DNA of 37,159 bases from Sphingomonadales bacterium (GTDB lineage: Bacteria; Pseudomonadota; Alphaproteobacteria; Rhodobacterales; Rhodobacteraceae): NCBI GenBank assembly GCA_014763785.1, contig JACXUS010000006.1, forward strand, positions 1-37,159, given 5' to 3'. The stretch's first letter is position 1. Every line of letters starts with the position of its first letter. A program made the translations under genes and the position numbers. A model generated the notes under the pieces. It was not told where the DNA came from. It ran no database searches and saw only the letters and a list, made by a program, of their open reading frames with translations. Shown here piece by piece: positions 8,333 through 16,752 of this stretch.

Positions 8333-8443
8333 GGCCCAAGATTGCACAGTCGGATTAACGCGGGCTTACTCCCGGTCGGGAGCCCTTCACCTGCCGCGCG
8401 CAAACCCCTATGCTGGGGCCTCGACCCTCGGCACAGGCGCGCA

Positions 8444-9892
8444 ATGCCCGATTTCGGCCCCGTCTTTCATCACCTCGGCCTGATCATCATGGCGCTCGGC
8501 GTGGCGATGCTGGCGCCCGTGGCGCTGGATCTGGTGCTGGCCGATCCGAACTGGGAAGAGGTCTTCGAGGCCTGTATCGAGACGCTGCTGTTTGGCGCGC
8601 TGCTGGCGCTGGCCTCGGCGCATCACCAATCCGAGGGGCTGAGCCTGCGGCAGGCCTATCTGCTGACCGCGGGGATCTGGATCGTCGTGCCGGTCTTTGC
8701 CGCGCTGCCCTTCGTGCATGGCAAGCCCGATGTCACCCTGACGGACGCCTATTTCGAGGCGGTCTCGGGCATCACCACCACCGGCTATTCGGTCTTTACC
8801 GGGCTCGAGGACCTGCCGAAATCGGTGGTGCTGTGGCGCGGCATGCTGAACTGGATGGGCGGGCTGGGGATCGCCTTCGTGGCGATGATCTTCCTGCCGG
8901 TGATGCGGATCGGCGGCATGCGCTATTTCCAGACCGAGGGCTTTGATACTTTGGGCAAGATCCTGCCGCGGGCGCGCGATATCGCGGTGTCGCTGTTGCA
9001 GGTCTATGCAGGGCTGACGCTGGCGGCGATGGTGGTCTTTGGCATCTGCGGGATGGGCCCGCTGGATGCGCTGGTGCATGCGATGGCGGCGATCGCCACG
9101 GGTGGCTTCTCGACGCAGGATGCGGGGTTCGCCGCCTATTCGACGCCCGCGCAATATTTCGGCACGCTCTTCATGATCCTCGGCGCGGTGCCCTATATCC
9201 GCTTCTTCCAGCTGATGCAGGGCCACCCGCGCGCGCTGTTTGCCGACAGTCAGGTGCGCGCCTATCTGCGCTGGTATCTCTATGCCTGCGCGGCGGTGGT
9301 GATGGCGCGCGCGCTGACCGAGGACCTGCCGTTCGAGCAGATCCTGCGCGAGAGCACCTTCAACATCGCCTCGCTGCTGACCGGCACCGGCTTTGGCGTG
9401 CATGCGATCGAGCCCTGGGGCGCCTTCGTCATGGTGGTGGCGTTTCTCGTCGGCATGATCGGCGGCTGCACCGGCTCGAGTTCCGGGGCGCTGTCGGTCT
9501 TTCGGCTGCAGGTGGTCTTCGCCGCGATTGCGGCCGCGATCCGCCAGCAATATTCGCCCCACCGGGTGGTGCGCGCGCGCTATGACGGCAAGGCGCTGGA
9601 CGAGCAGGTGATGGGGCCGCTGATGCTGCATGTCAGCGCCTATATCCTGACGCTGGGCGTGCTCTCGGTGGCGCTGTCGATGACCGGGGTCGATTTCACC
9701 TCGGCGCTGTTCGCGATCTGGGGCTGCCTTGGCAATATCGGCTTTGCGGTCGGGCCGATGACCGCGCGCACCGGCACGATGGTCGATTTCAACGATGCCG
9801 CGACCTGGATCATGACGCTGACCATGCTGCTTGGGCGGCTGGGGCTGCTGGCGATTCTGGTGATCGCCCTGCCCCGGTTCTGGCGCGGCTGA
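8444..9892 (+). CDS. trkH: TrkH family potassium uptake protein
   Basis: A 482-residue membrane protein of the TrkH/KtrB superfamily, the K+-translocating subunit of Trk systems. The four pore loops are visible in order: SGITTTGYSVF, IATGGFSTQD, LLTGTGFGVH and GCLGNIGFAVG, each with the conserved selectivity-filter glycine. The conserved MNWMGGLGIAF helix follows the first loop. The start at 8444 gives the usual short N-terminus; upstream in-frame sequence overlaps the promoter region and the opposing gene. The ribosome binding site is weak. No trkA lies nearby, so the regulatory NAD-binding partner must be encoded elsewhere. Its stop abuts the 3' end of the convergent lrp-type gene with no gap. 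Confidence 0.92.
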   Translation: MPDFGPVFHHLGLIIMALGVAMLAPVALDLVLADPNWEEVFEACIETLLFGALLALASAHHQSEGLSLRQAYLLTAGIWIVVPVFAALPFVHGKPDVTLTDAYFEAVSGITTTGYSVFTGLEDLPKSVVLWRGMLNWMGGLGIAFVAMIFLPVMRIGGMRYFQTEGFDTLGKILPRARDIAVSLLQVYAGLTLAAMVVFGICGMGPLDALVHAMAAIATGGFSTQDAGFAAYSTPAQYFGTLFMILGAVPYIRFFQLMQGHPRALFADSQVRAYLRWYLYACAAVVMARALTEDLPFEQILRESTFNIASLLTGTGFGVHAIEPWGAFVMVVAFLVGMIGGCTGSSSGALSVFRLQVVFAAIAAAIRQQYSPHRVVRARYDGKALDEQVMGPLMLHVSAYILTLGVLSVALSMTGVDFTSALFAIWGCLGNIGFAVGPMTARTGTMVDFNDAATWIMTLTMLLGRLGLLAILVIALPRFWRG

Positions 9893-10351
9893 TCAGACCG
9901 GCAAGGCCGTGGTCTTGAACACCGTGCGCAGCGCGAAACTGGACTGCATCCCCTGCACGCCGGGCAGCCGCGCCAGCTTCGCCCGGTGGATGCGCGCGAA
10001 ATCCTCGGTATCCTCGGCCACGACCTTCAGCAGGTAATCGGCCGAGCCCGCCATCAGATGGCATTCCAGCACATCGGGGATCTTCTTGACCTCGCGCTCG
10101 AAGGCCTCGAGCACCTCATCGGCCTGTCCCGACAGCGTGATCTCGACAAAGACGGTCGTCGGCCGCCCCAGCTTGCGCGCATCGAGCAGCGCTACATAAT
10201 CGCGGATATAGCCTTCCTCCTCCAGCCGCTGCACCCGGCGATGACAGGCCGAGGCCGACAGGTTCACCCGCTCGGACAATTCGGCATTGGAAATCCGGCC
10301 CTGCTTTTGCAGCACGGTCAGGATGCGGCGATCTGTGGCGTCAAGGGTCAT
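9893..10351 (-). CDS. Lrp/AsnC family regulator, likely of ald
   Basis: A 152-residue protein with the standard Lrp layout. The N-terminal winged helix (LDATDRRILTVLQKQGRISN, recognition helix SASACHRRVQRLEEEGYI) is followed by a C-terminal RAM ligand domain (VLECHLMAGSADYLLKVV). It is divergently transcribed from alanine dehydrogenase across a 159-base gap. This is the typical arrangement of Lrp-type activators that sense alanine or other amino acids and control ald. The gap contains AT-rich stretches (10420-10446) that could bind Lrp, but no clear dyad was identified. Function as an ald regulator is inferred from position. Confidence 0.88.
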   Translation of the reverse strand: MTLDATDRRILTVLQKQGRISNAELSERVNLSASACHRRVQRLEEEGYIRDYVALLDARKLGRPTTVFVEITLSGQADEVLEAFEREVKKIPDVLECHLMAGSADYLLKVVAEDTEDFARIHRAKLARLPGVQGMQSSFALRTVFKTTALPV

Positions 10352-10498
10352 TCTGGCGCAAATTTCTTCGGTTAGGGGCGGGTCAGGCCGAAGATATGAG
10401 CGCAGCGATGTGAAAAAGGCAATGCGAATTCAACGCAATTTCAACCGAACAGGCGCAGACTGATCCCCGAGAGGCTCGGGGAGGAGCTTCACCTTCGT

Positions 10499-10503
10499 GG
10501 AGG
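10499..10503 (+). promoter_or_regulatory. Ribosome binding site of ald
   Basis: GGAGG seven bases upstream of the ald ATG fixes that start. Confidence 0.8.
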
Positions 10504-10510
10504 ACACAGG

Positions 10511-11629
10511 ATGAAAATCGGTTGCGTGCGCGAAATCAAGGCGCAGGAATTCCGGGTCGGCATGACGCCCGGCGCGGTGCAGGAGGCCGTGGCCCATGGC
10601 CATGAGGTGCTGATCGAGGCGGGCGCGGGCGTCGGCTCGGGCTATGCCGACGAAGATTACTATGCCGCGGGCGCGCGGCTGATGCCCGATGCGGCGGCGG
10701 TCTTTGCCGAGGCCGCGATGATCGTCAAGGTGAAGGAGCCGCAGGCGGTCGAGCGCGCGATGCTGCGCCCGGGGCAGATCCTGTTCACCTATCTGCACCT
10801 CGCGCCCGATCCGGATCAGACCCGCGATCTGATCGCCTCGGGGGCGACCTGCATCGCCTATGAAACGGTCACCGCGCCGGGCGGCGGGCTGCCGCTTCTG
10901 GCGCCGATGTCCGAGGTGGCGGGCAAGCTCGCACCGCAGATGGGCGCCTGGACGCTGCAAAAGGCCAATGGCGGGCGCGGCGTGCTTCTGGGCGGGGTGC
11001 CGGGCGTGGCGCCGGCGCGCGTGGTGGTGATCGGCGGCGGTGTCGTAGGCACCCATGCCGCGCGGGTCGCGGCCGGGATGGGCGCGGATGTCACTGTGCT
11101 CGACCGCTCGCTGCCGCGGCTGCGCCAGCTCGACGATCTCTATGGCGGGCAGTTCCGCACCGCCTATGCCAGCAAGGCCACGACCGAGGATCTGGTCTAT
11201 GCCGCCGACATGGTGATCGGCGCCGTGCTCATCCCGGGCGCCGCGGCGCCCAAGCTGATCACCCGGTCGATGCTGGGGCATATGAAGGCGGGCTCGGTCA
11301 TCGTCGATGTGGCGATCGATCAGGGCGGCTGCACCGAGACCTCCTGTGCGACGACGCATCAGGACCCGATCTATGAGGTTGACGGGGTGCTGCATTACTG
11401 CGTGGCGAATATGCCCGGCGCCGTGGCGCGCACCTCGACCCAGGCGCTTGGCAATGCGACGCTGCCCTTCTTGCTGGCCTTGGCGGGCAAGGGCTGGAAG
11501 CGCGCCTGCGCCGAGGACCCGCATTTGCTCAACGGCCTCAACGTGCATGCCGGGCAGATCACCTATCCGGCGGTGGGCGAGGCGCTCGGCCTGCCCTATA
11601 TCACCGGCGCCGACGCGCTGGCGATGTAA
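10511..11629 (+). CDS. ald: Alanine dehydrogenase
   Basis: A 372-residue NAD-dependent L-alanine dehydrogenase interconverting alanine with pyruvate and ammonia in the cytoplasm. Residues known from structures of this family fall at their expected numbers: R15, K75 (IVKVKEPQ), H96 (YLHLAPD) and D270 (DVAIDQGG). The NAD-binding glycine motif VIGGGVVGTHAA is at about 174-183, and the signature YETVTAPGGGLPLLAPMSE is present. Length and start are normal for Ald. A strong terminator follows. The divergent Lrp-type gene probably controls it. Confidence 0.96.
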   Translation: MKIGCVREIKAQEFRVGMTPGAVQEAVAHGHEVLIEAGAGVGSGYADEDYYAAGARLMPDAAAVFAEAAMIVKVKEPQAVERAMLRPGQILFTYLHLAPDPDQTRDLIASGATCIAYETVTAPGGGLPLLAPMSEVAGKLAPQMGAWTLQKANGGRGVLLGGVPGVAPARVVVIGGGVVGTHAARVAAGMGADVTVLDRSLPRLRQLDDLYGGQFRTAYASKATTEDLVYAADMVIGAVLIPGAAAPKLITRSMLGHMKAGSVIVDVAIDQGGCTETSCATTHQDPIYEVDGVLHYCVANMPGAVARTSTQALGNATLPFLLALAGKGWKRACAEDPHLLNGLNVHAGQITYPAVGEALGLPYITGADALAM

Positions 11630-11635
11630 GCGAAA

Positions 11636-11669
11636 CGGCCCGGCTGATCGCCGGGCCGCTTCCGTTTGG
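11636..11669 (+). terminator. Terminator between ald and mscL
   Basis: A perfect 9-bp stem, CGGCCCGGC (11636-11644) and GCCGGGCCG (11650-11658), with a 5-base loop. It is followed by CTTCCGTTT on the plus strand and TTTCGCTT on the minus strand. It lies between two convergent stops and may serve both genes. Confidence 0.75.
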
Positions 11670-11689
11670 CACGCAGGATGAAGCTGCGC

Positions 11690-12106
11690 TTATTTCTTCA
11701 GCGCGTCGCGGATCTCCAGCAGCACGTCGAGCTCGCTCGGGCCGGCGGGCGCCGCGGGCGCCGGCGCGGGCGCGGCCGCATCCTTGATCCGGTTCACCGC
11801 CTTGACCAGCAGGAACACGACGAAGGCGATGATCAGGAAGTTGATCACCGCGGTGATGAACGAGCCATAGGCGAAGACCGGGGCCCCCGCCTCGCGCGCC
11901 GCGGCCAGCGAAGCGAATTCCCCCGCGCCGAGGTTCACGAACAGGTTCGAGAAATCGAGCCCGCCGGTGATCACACCGATGATCGGGTTGATCAGATCGG
12001 ACACCAGCGAGGTGACGATCGCGGTGAAGGCCGCGCCGATGATGATGCCGACGGCCATGTCCATGACATTGCCCTTGGCGATGAAGTTCTTGAATTCCTG
12101 AATCAT
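11690..12106 (-). CDS. mscL: Large-conductance mechanosensitive channel
   Basis: A 138-residue MscL. The amphipathic N-terminus [18 protein letters not shown] leads into TM1 ([20 protein letters not shown]), whose Gly/Ala face lines the pore. A periplasmic loop and TM2 ([17 protein letters not shown]) follow, then an Ala/Pro-rich linker ([14 protein letters not shown]) and the C-terminal helix [13 protein letters not shown]. The start at 12106 has AAGGGG seven bases upstream; longer in-frame readings lack the family N-terminus. The homopentamer opens on hypo-osmotic shock. Monocistronic, convergent with ald. Confidence 0.96.
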   Translation of the reverse strand: MIQEFKNFIAKGNVMDMAVGIIIGAAFTAIVTSLVSDLINPIIGVITGGLDFSNLFVNLGAGEFASLAAAREAGAPVFAYGSFITAVINFLIIAFVVFLLVKAVNRIKDAAAPAPAPAAPAGPSELDVLLEIRDALKK

Positions 12107-12248
12107 GGTCTGCCCCTTGTTACCAAAGCGTGAACGCACACGCTTCGCGCGAGAATTAACATATTCTTTCTGCACCCGCATCTTCTGCCTGAGGGAATTT
12201 TCTGCAACCCTGCCCCCCAGAAGTCCCCCTGACGCCCCGAGGATGCCG

Positions 12249-12944
12249 ATGACCGATCTTGCCGCTTTCGCGATCACCCGCCGCTGGCCCGCCGCCGATC
12301 CCTCGGTGATCCAGCTCTATTCGCTGCCCACCCCGAACGGGGTCAAGGTGTCGATCATGCTCGAGGAAACCGGCCTGCCCTACGAGCCGCATCTGGTGCG
12401 ATTCGATACCAATGACCAGATGACGCCGGAATTCCTGTCGCTCAACCCGAACAACAAGATCCCCGCGATCCTCGACCCGAACGGGCCGAATGGTGCGCCG
12501 CTGGCTTTGTTCGAGAGCGGGGCGATCCTGATCTATCTGGCGGAGAAATCGGGGCAGCTTTTGCCGCAGGCCAACCGCTACGAGGTGCTGCAATGGCTGA
12601 TGTGGCAGATGGGCGGCCTCGGGCCGATGCTGGGGCAGCTTGGGTTCTTCCATACTTTCGCGGGCAAGGAGATCGAGGACCCGCGCCCCAAGGAACGCTA
12701 TCGCGCCGAGGCCGAGCGGCTGCTGAAGGTGCTGGATGGCGCGCTGGCTGGCCGGGACTGGATCGCGGGCGACTATTCCATCGCCGATATAGCCATCGCG
12801 CCCTGGCTGCGCACGCTGCGCGATTTCTACAAGGCGGCGGACCTCACCGGATGGGACCGGCTGACCCATGTGCCCGCCTATCTCGAGCGCTTTCTGGCGC
12901 GTCCCGCGGTGATCCGCGGCCTGACGATCCCGAAACGCGACTGA
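12249..12944 (+). CDS. Glutathione S-transferase family protein, YfcG-like
   Basis: A 231-residue cytosolic GST. The thioredoxin-like domain begins [20 protein letters not shown] and carries the [10 protein letters not shown] cis-Pro motif and the [15 protein letters not shown] glutathione-binding segment. The all-helical C-terminal domain contains [17 protein letters not shown]. The TPNGVKVSI motif is the one found in the YfcG/YghU (nu-class) group, which has disulfide-bond oxidoreductase activity. The start at 12249 has GAGG six bases upstream; an ATG at 12243 would add two residues. The precise substrate is unknown. Confidence 0.88.
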   Translation: MTDLAAFAITRRWPAADPSVIQLYSLPTPNGVKVSIMLEETGLPYEPHLVRFDTNDQMTPEFLSLNPNNKIPAILDPNGPNGAPLALFESGAILIYLAEKSGQLLPQANRYEVLQWLMWQMGGLGPMLGQLGFFHTFAGKEIEDPRPKERYRAEAERLLKVLDGALAGRDWIAGDYSIADIAIAPWLRTLRDFYKAADLTGWDRLTHVPAYLERFLARPAVIRGLTIPKRD

Positions 12945-13152
12945 TCCGGCCCGCGCGGGTCAGCATCTGCCCCATCGCGCGCGACCGGAACCGGGGCGCG
13001 GCGCCATGCGGGCACCAAGCGACCGCCCCGATGCAACACCCGGAACGATGCGCGGGAGAGCGGGCGGCGGCGGGGTTCACCCGGCCGACGCCCGCCCCGT
13101 TTCAGCCGCGCGCCTCAGCTTGTGGCGCGCGATCCCGCGCAGCCCGGCAGGG

Positions 13153-13812
13153 TCAATGCGCCCGGCCACGCGCCTGCATCGTGCCAAGACCGCGGCCGGT
13201 CGTCTCGGCCAGCCGCGTGGCCAGCCATGCGGTCCAGCCCTCGGGTTGGGTGAAATGGTAATTCGCCCCCTCGGGCATCGGGATCGGCGCGCCGTTCACG
13301 CGGGCAATCGCCTCGGCGCGGGCGGCGGCGACAATCTCGCCGGGGCTGCGCGCCAGCGCCGTCTGCGCCAGCGCCAGCACCTCTTCGCGGCTCTGCGCGG
13401 GGTCGAACAGCTCGGGGCGATGCCCCTCGACCGCGACGAAACAGGCCAGCCGGTCCTGCGCCGCGGTGATCCGGGCCACCGCCTCGTCGCGCTGATCATC
13501 GCGGAAGGCGCTTTCCAACGGCGCGGTTTCAAGGAAGCTCGCCAGCTCCTCGCGCAGCCCTTCGGAGGCCGATTGCAGCTCGGCCGCGATCTCGTCATCC
13601 TGCAACATGATCTCGGCCTCGCAAGCGGCGATCATGCCGCGCAGCGCCTCGATCCGGCTTTGCGCGATTGCCTCGCCCGCCTCGAGAAAGGCGATGTCGC
13701 GCGCCGCGCGGCCGATCTCGTCCATCGCCGATTCGATCGGGAACAGCGCACCGACCGGCCGCGCCATCGCGTAAAGACGACCCGCCCGGGTCCAGTTCGT
13801 ATCTTGCATCAT
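13153..13812 (-). CDS. Unknown protein, candidate SOS-regulon member
   Basis: A 219-residue protein with no family I recognise. It is mainly helical and soluble. Residues about 25-135 are Glu/Ala/Arg-rich with heptad-like spacing (EAIAQSRIEALRGMIAACEA, then LREELASFLETAPLESAFRD), suggesting a coiled-coil bundle. The C-terminus contains GANYHFTQPEGWTAWLATRL. It has no signal peptide or membrane helix. GGGGTG lies five bases upstream of the ATG. What makes it interesting is upstream: two GTTC-N7-GTTC type LexA boxes at 13874-13888 and 13902-13916. The nearer one contains TTGTTC, which sits 17 bases from TTACCG and could be the -35 element. suhB lies upstream in the same direction. Function unknown; DNA-damage regulation is inferred. 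Confidence 0.75.
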   Translation of the reverse strand: MMQDTNWTRAGRLYAMARPVGALFPIESAMDEIGRAARDIAFLEAGEAIAQSRIEALRGMIAACEAEIMLQDDEIAAELQSASEGLREELASFLETAPLESAFRDDQRDEAVARITAAQDRLACFVAVEGHRPELFDPAQSREEVLALAQTALARSPGEIVAAARAEAIARVNGAPIPMPEGANYHFTQPEGWTAWLATRLAETTGRGLGTMQARGRAH

Positions 13813-13873
13813 GTGAGCACCCCGTTATGAATGGCCCGCTATTCGTGATGCGGTAACCATGTCACGACGAAGT

Positions 13874-13888
13874 GAACAAGTGGTGAAC
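13874..13888 (-). promoter_or_regulatory. LexA-type box, proximal
   Basis: GAAC-N7-GAAC on the plus strand, that is GTTC-ACCACTT-GTTC on the minus strand. This matches the alphaproteobacterial LexA consensus GTTC-N7-GTTC exactly. It lies 62 bases before the start at 13812 and overlaps a candidate -35 (TTGTTC). Confidence 0.65.
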
Positions 13889-13901
13889 GACGCGGGCCAA
13901 T

Positions 13902-13916
13902 GTTCCGCCTTCGTTC
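13902..13916 (+). promoter_or_regulatory. LexA-type box, distal
   Basis: GTTC-CGCCTTC-GTTC on the plus strand, a second exact GTTC-N7-GTTC match 13 bases from the first, in the opposite orientation. It lies in the 116-base gap between suhB and the unknown gene. Confidence 0.6.
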
Positions 13917-13928
13917 ACCTCCGACAGA

Positions 13929-14720
13929 TCACGCCGGCTGGCGGATCACCTTGCAGAGCAGCTCGAACAGCTCGGCATTGCCCGCGATCACGGCGCCCTG
14001 CTCAAAGATATCGCGGCCCTCGCGCACCGGGCCACAGAAACCGCCCGCCTCTTTCACCAGAATCAGCCCCGCGGCGATATCCCAGGCGTTGATCCCGCGT
14101 TCCCAATAGCCCTCGTAGCGGCCCGCCGCCACATAGGCCAGATCGAGCGCGGCCGAGCCAAAGCGCCGCACCCCCGCGCAGACCGGCATCAGCCGCGCCA
14201 GATCCTGCAGCGTCGCGGGCAGGGTCGATTTGCCGCCGAAGGGCACGCCGGTGGCAAAAATCGCCTCGATCATGCTGCGCCGCCCGGACACGCGCAGGCG
14301 CGTTTCGTTCATGAAGGCGCCAAGGCCCTTCTCGGCGTAATAAAGCTCATCCTTGGCCGCGTCGAAGACCACCCCGGCGACCACCTCGCCCTTGTGCTCC
14401 AGCGCGATCGACACCGCCCAATGCGGCAGGCCATGCAGGAAGTTCGTCGTGCCATCTAGCGGATCGACGATCCAGCGCCGGGTCGGGTCCTCGCCCGCCT
14501 CTTCGCCGGTTTCCTCGCCCAGCCAGCCATAGGAGGGACGCGCGCCGCGCAGCTCTTCCTTGATGATCCGCTCGGCCTCGCGGTCGGCTTTCGACACGAA
14601 GTCCCCCGGCCCCTTGGACGAGACCTGCAGGTTCTCGACCTCGCGGAAATCCTTGACCAGGGCCCGGCCCGCCTTGCGCGCGGCCTTGATCATCAGGTTG
14701 AGGTTGGCACTGCCTTGCAT
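13929..14720 (-). CDS. suhB: Inositol monophosphatase family protein
   Basis: A 263-residue Mg2+-dependent phosphatase of the SuhB/IMPase family. Metal-binding motif 1 is WIVDPLDGTTNFLHGLP, and the acidic loop GEETGEE precedes it. The second motif is INAWDIAAGLILVKEAGG. SuhB hydrolyses inositol-1-phosphate, and in E. coli it also takes part in rRNA antitermination. The start at 14720 follows AAGGAG and gives the usual MQGSANLN N-terminus. It is upstream of, and co-directional with, the unknown SOS-box gene, but the LexA boxes between them suggest separate promoters. Confidence 0.92.
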   Translation of the reverse strand: MQGSANLNLMIKAARKAGRALVKDFREVENLQVSSKGPGDFVSKADREAERIIKEELRGARPSYGWLGEETGEEAGEDPTRRWIVDPLDGTTNFLHGLPHWAVSIALEHKGEVVAGVVFDAAKDELYYAEKGLGAFMNETRLRVSGRRSMIEAIFATGVPFGGKSTLPATLQDLARLMPVCAGVRRFGSAALDLAYVAAGRYEGYWERGINAWDIAAGLILVKEAGGFCGPVREGRDIFEQGAVIAGNAELFELLCKVIRQPA

Positions 14721-14801
14721 CGGGGGCTCCTTCGGGTATCAGGCGCCTGCCTTACACGGCCGGAACTAGGAATCCAAGGGTTTTGGCGTATCCCGCGCGG
14801 C

Positions 14802-15707
14802 TCAGGCGCGTTGCAGCTTGACCGGCTCGGTCCGCGCGAGCCGCAGGAAATGCGCCATGAAGGGCTGGGTCACATCCTCTGTCCGCGTCGCGGCATAGAG
14901 CCGCTTGGTCAGACCGGCCTCGGTCACCGGGCGGGTGATGTAATCGGGCTGATATTTCACCTCGCGCAGCACCCAGTCGGGCAGCACCGCCACCCCGCGC
15001 CCCGAGGCCACCAGCATCAGGATGACCGTGGTCAGCTCGACCTGCCGATGCGCCTTGGGCTCGACCCGCGCCGGGCTCAGCACCAGCGAGAACACATCCG
15101 AGCGCGCCCGGTCGATCGGATAGGTGATCAGCGTCTGATCGGCGAAATCCTCGGCCACCACGAAGGGCTTCGCCGCCAGCGGCGAAGTCGAGGCTGCGAT
15201 GAAGGTCGGCGCATAATCGAAGAGCGGGTTGAAGGTGATGCCCTCGAGCACCTCGGGATCGGAGGAGATCACCAGATCGACCTCTTCACGCGCCAGCGCC
15301 GGCAGTGCGTTGAACGCCAGCCCCGCGCGGATGTCGATGTCGATATCGGGCCAGGCCCGGCGAAAGGCCTCGAGCACCGGAAAGAGCCAGTCGAAGCACG
15401 CGTGACATTCGATGGCGATATGCAACCGCCCCGCACGGCCCTGCCGCAGCGCCTCGAATTCGGCGCCCACGGCGTCAATCTCGGGCAGGATGCGTTCGGC
15501 CAGCCGCAACAATTTCATCCCCGCCGCCGACAGCCGCAGCGGTTTCGCGCGGCGCACGAACAGCTCGACCCCCGCCTGATCCTCCAGCCCCTTGATCTGA
15601 TGGCTCAGCGCCGATTGCGTGATGTGCAGCATGTCCGCGGCACGGGCCAGACCGCCCGCCTCATGGATCGCATGGATCGTTTTCAGATGGCGCAGCTCAA
15701 GGTGCAT
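14802..15707 (-). CDS. metR: LysR family regulator, MetR-like
   Basis: A 301-residue LysR-type regulator. The N-terminal helix-turn-helix (LRHLKTIHAIHEAGGLARAA, ITQSALSHQIKGLE) is followed by a periplasmic-binding-protein-like ligand domain. The ECHACFDWLFPVLEAFR segment is typical of MetR, which senses homocysteine. It is divergent from metF across 91 bases that contain a perfect 10-bp inverted repeat, so it most likely controls metF and itself. The start at 15707 matches the family N-terminus MHLELRHL; longer in-frame readings run through the operator. The ribosome binding site is weak. Confidence 0.85.
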   Translation of the reverse strand: MHLELRHLKTIHAIHEAGGLARAADMLHITQSALSHQIKGLEDQAGVELFVRRAKPLRLSAAGMKLLRLAERILPEIDAVGAEFEALRQGRAGRLHIAIECHACFDWLFPVLEAFRRAWPDIDIDIRAGLAFNALPALAREEVDLVISSDPEVLEGITFNPLFDYAPTFIAASTSPLAAKPFVVAEDFADQTLITYPIDRARSDVFSLVLSPARVEPKAHRQVELTTVILMLVASGRGVAVLPDWVLREVKYQPDYITRPVTEAGLTKRLYAATRTEDVTQPFMAHFLRLARTEPVKLQRA

Positions 15708-15716
15708 CTTGCTGTG

Positions 15717-15748
15717 AAACTCATAACCTTGTTGAAGTTTATGAGTTT
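15717..15748. promoter_or_regulatory. Operator-like dyad in the metR-metF gap
   Basis: AAACTCATAA (15717-15726) and TTATGAGTTT (15739-15748) are perfect 10-base inverted arms separated by 12 bases. It is the only such dyad in the gap and lies between the divergent metR and metF starts, as expected for a LysR-type binding site. Binding by MetR is inferred. Confidence 0.7.
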
Positions 15749-15798
15749 GTCTCACATCGCGATTCGTGACACAAGGGGGGCAAGCAAAGGATACCGCC

Positions 15799-16671
15799 AT
15801 GACCCGTAAAGTGCCGAACATCAGCTTTGAATTCTTCCCGCCGCAAACGCTGGATGCGTCCTTTCGTCTGTGGGAAACCGTGCAGGTGCTGGCTCCGCTG
15901 CAGCCAAATTTCGTTTCGGTGACCTATGGCGCGGGCGGCACCACCCGCAAGCTGACGCATGAGGCGGTGGGCGCGATCCACAAGAACTATGGGCTGAACG
16001 TGGCCGCGCATCTGACCTGCGTCGATGCGACCCGCGCCGAGACGAAAGAGATCATCGACGCCTATGCCGAGGCGGGCGTAACCGAGATCGTCGCGCTGCG
16101 GGGCGACCCGCCGAAGGGCGCCGCGCGCTTCACGCCCCACCCCGAGGGCTTCGCCAGCTCGGTCGAGCTGATCGAATGGCTGGCCGAGGATGGCCGCTTC
16201 ACGATCCGCTGCGGCGCCTATCCCGAACCGCACCCCGAGGCGACCGATCCGCTGGCCGATGTGCGCTGGCTGAAACGCAAGGTCGAGGCCGGCGCCACCA
16301 GCGCGATCACCCAGTTCTTCTTCGAGGCCGAGACCTTCTTCCGCTTCCGCGATGCCTGCGAGAAGGAAGGGATCACCGCGAAGATCATCCCCGGCATCCT
16401 GCCGATCCAGTCGTGGAAGGGCGCGCGCGGGTTTGCCCAGCGCTGCGGCACCTCTATCCCGCAGTGGGTCGAGGAGGCCTTCGAGGCGGCAACCCGCGAC
16501 GGGCGCGAGCAGCTTTTGGCCACCGCGCTCTGCACCGAACTTTGCGACGATCTGATCGCGGGCGGGGTCGAGGATCTGCAATTCTACACGCTGAACCGGC
16601 CGCAAATGACCCGCGATGTGTGCCACGCGCTTGGCGTGACGCCCGAGGTGGCGCTGGAAAACGTCGCCTGA
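15799..16671 (+). CDS. metF: Methylenetetrahydrofolate reductase
   Basis: A 290-residue MetF. It reduces 5,10-methylene-THF to 5-methyl-THF, using FAD, for methionine synthesis. The N-terminal motif NISFEFFPPQT carries the catalytic Glu. VSVTYGAGGTTRKLT, HLTCVD and VALRGDPPKG line the flavin and folate sites, and the C-terminal GGVEDLQFYTLNRPQMT is characteristic. Length is normal. AAAGGA (15786-15791) lies seven bases before the ATG. The gene is monocistronic with a strong terminator and is probably activated by the divergent MetR-like protein. Confidence 0.96.
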   Translation: MTRKVPNISFEFFPPQTLDASFRLWETVQVLAPLQPNFVSVTYGAGGTTRKLTHEAVGAIHKNYGLNVAAHLTCVDATRAETKEIIDAYAEAGVTEIVALRGDPPKGAARFTPHPEGFASSVELIEWLAEDGRFTIRCGAYPEPHPEATDPLADVRWLKRKVEAGATSAITQFFFEAETFFRFRDACEKEGITAKIIPGILPIQSWKGARGFAQRCGTSIPQWVEEAFEAATRDGREQLLATALCTELCDDLIAGGVEDLQFYTLNRPQMTRDVCHALGVTPEVALENVA

Positions 16672-16685
16672 GGGCAGACCGGACG

Positions 16686-16716
16686 AAAGGGGCCCCCCGG
16701 GCCCCTTTTCCTTTTC
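16686..16716 (+). terminator. Intrinsic terminator of metF
   Basis: AAAGGGGCCC (16686-16695) pairs perfectly with GGGCCCCTTT (16699-16708), followed by TCCTTTT. Confidence 0.85.
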
Positions 16717-16752
16717 GCCCCGCTCGTTAGTCTGGCGCGAAAAGGAGAGACC

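Noticed and set aside
14715-15809. Plus-strand open frame opposite metR
   Set aside because: Antisense to a complete LysR gene, and it would cover the metR-metF operator; no motif in its translation.
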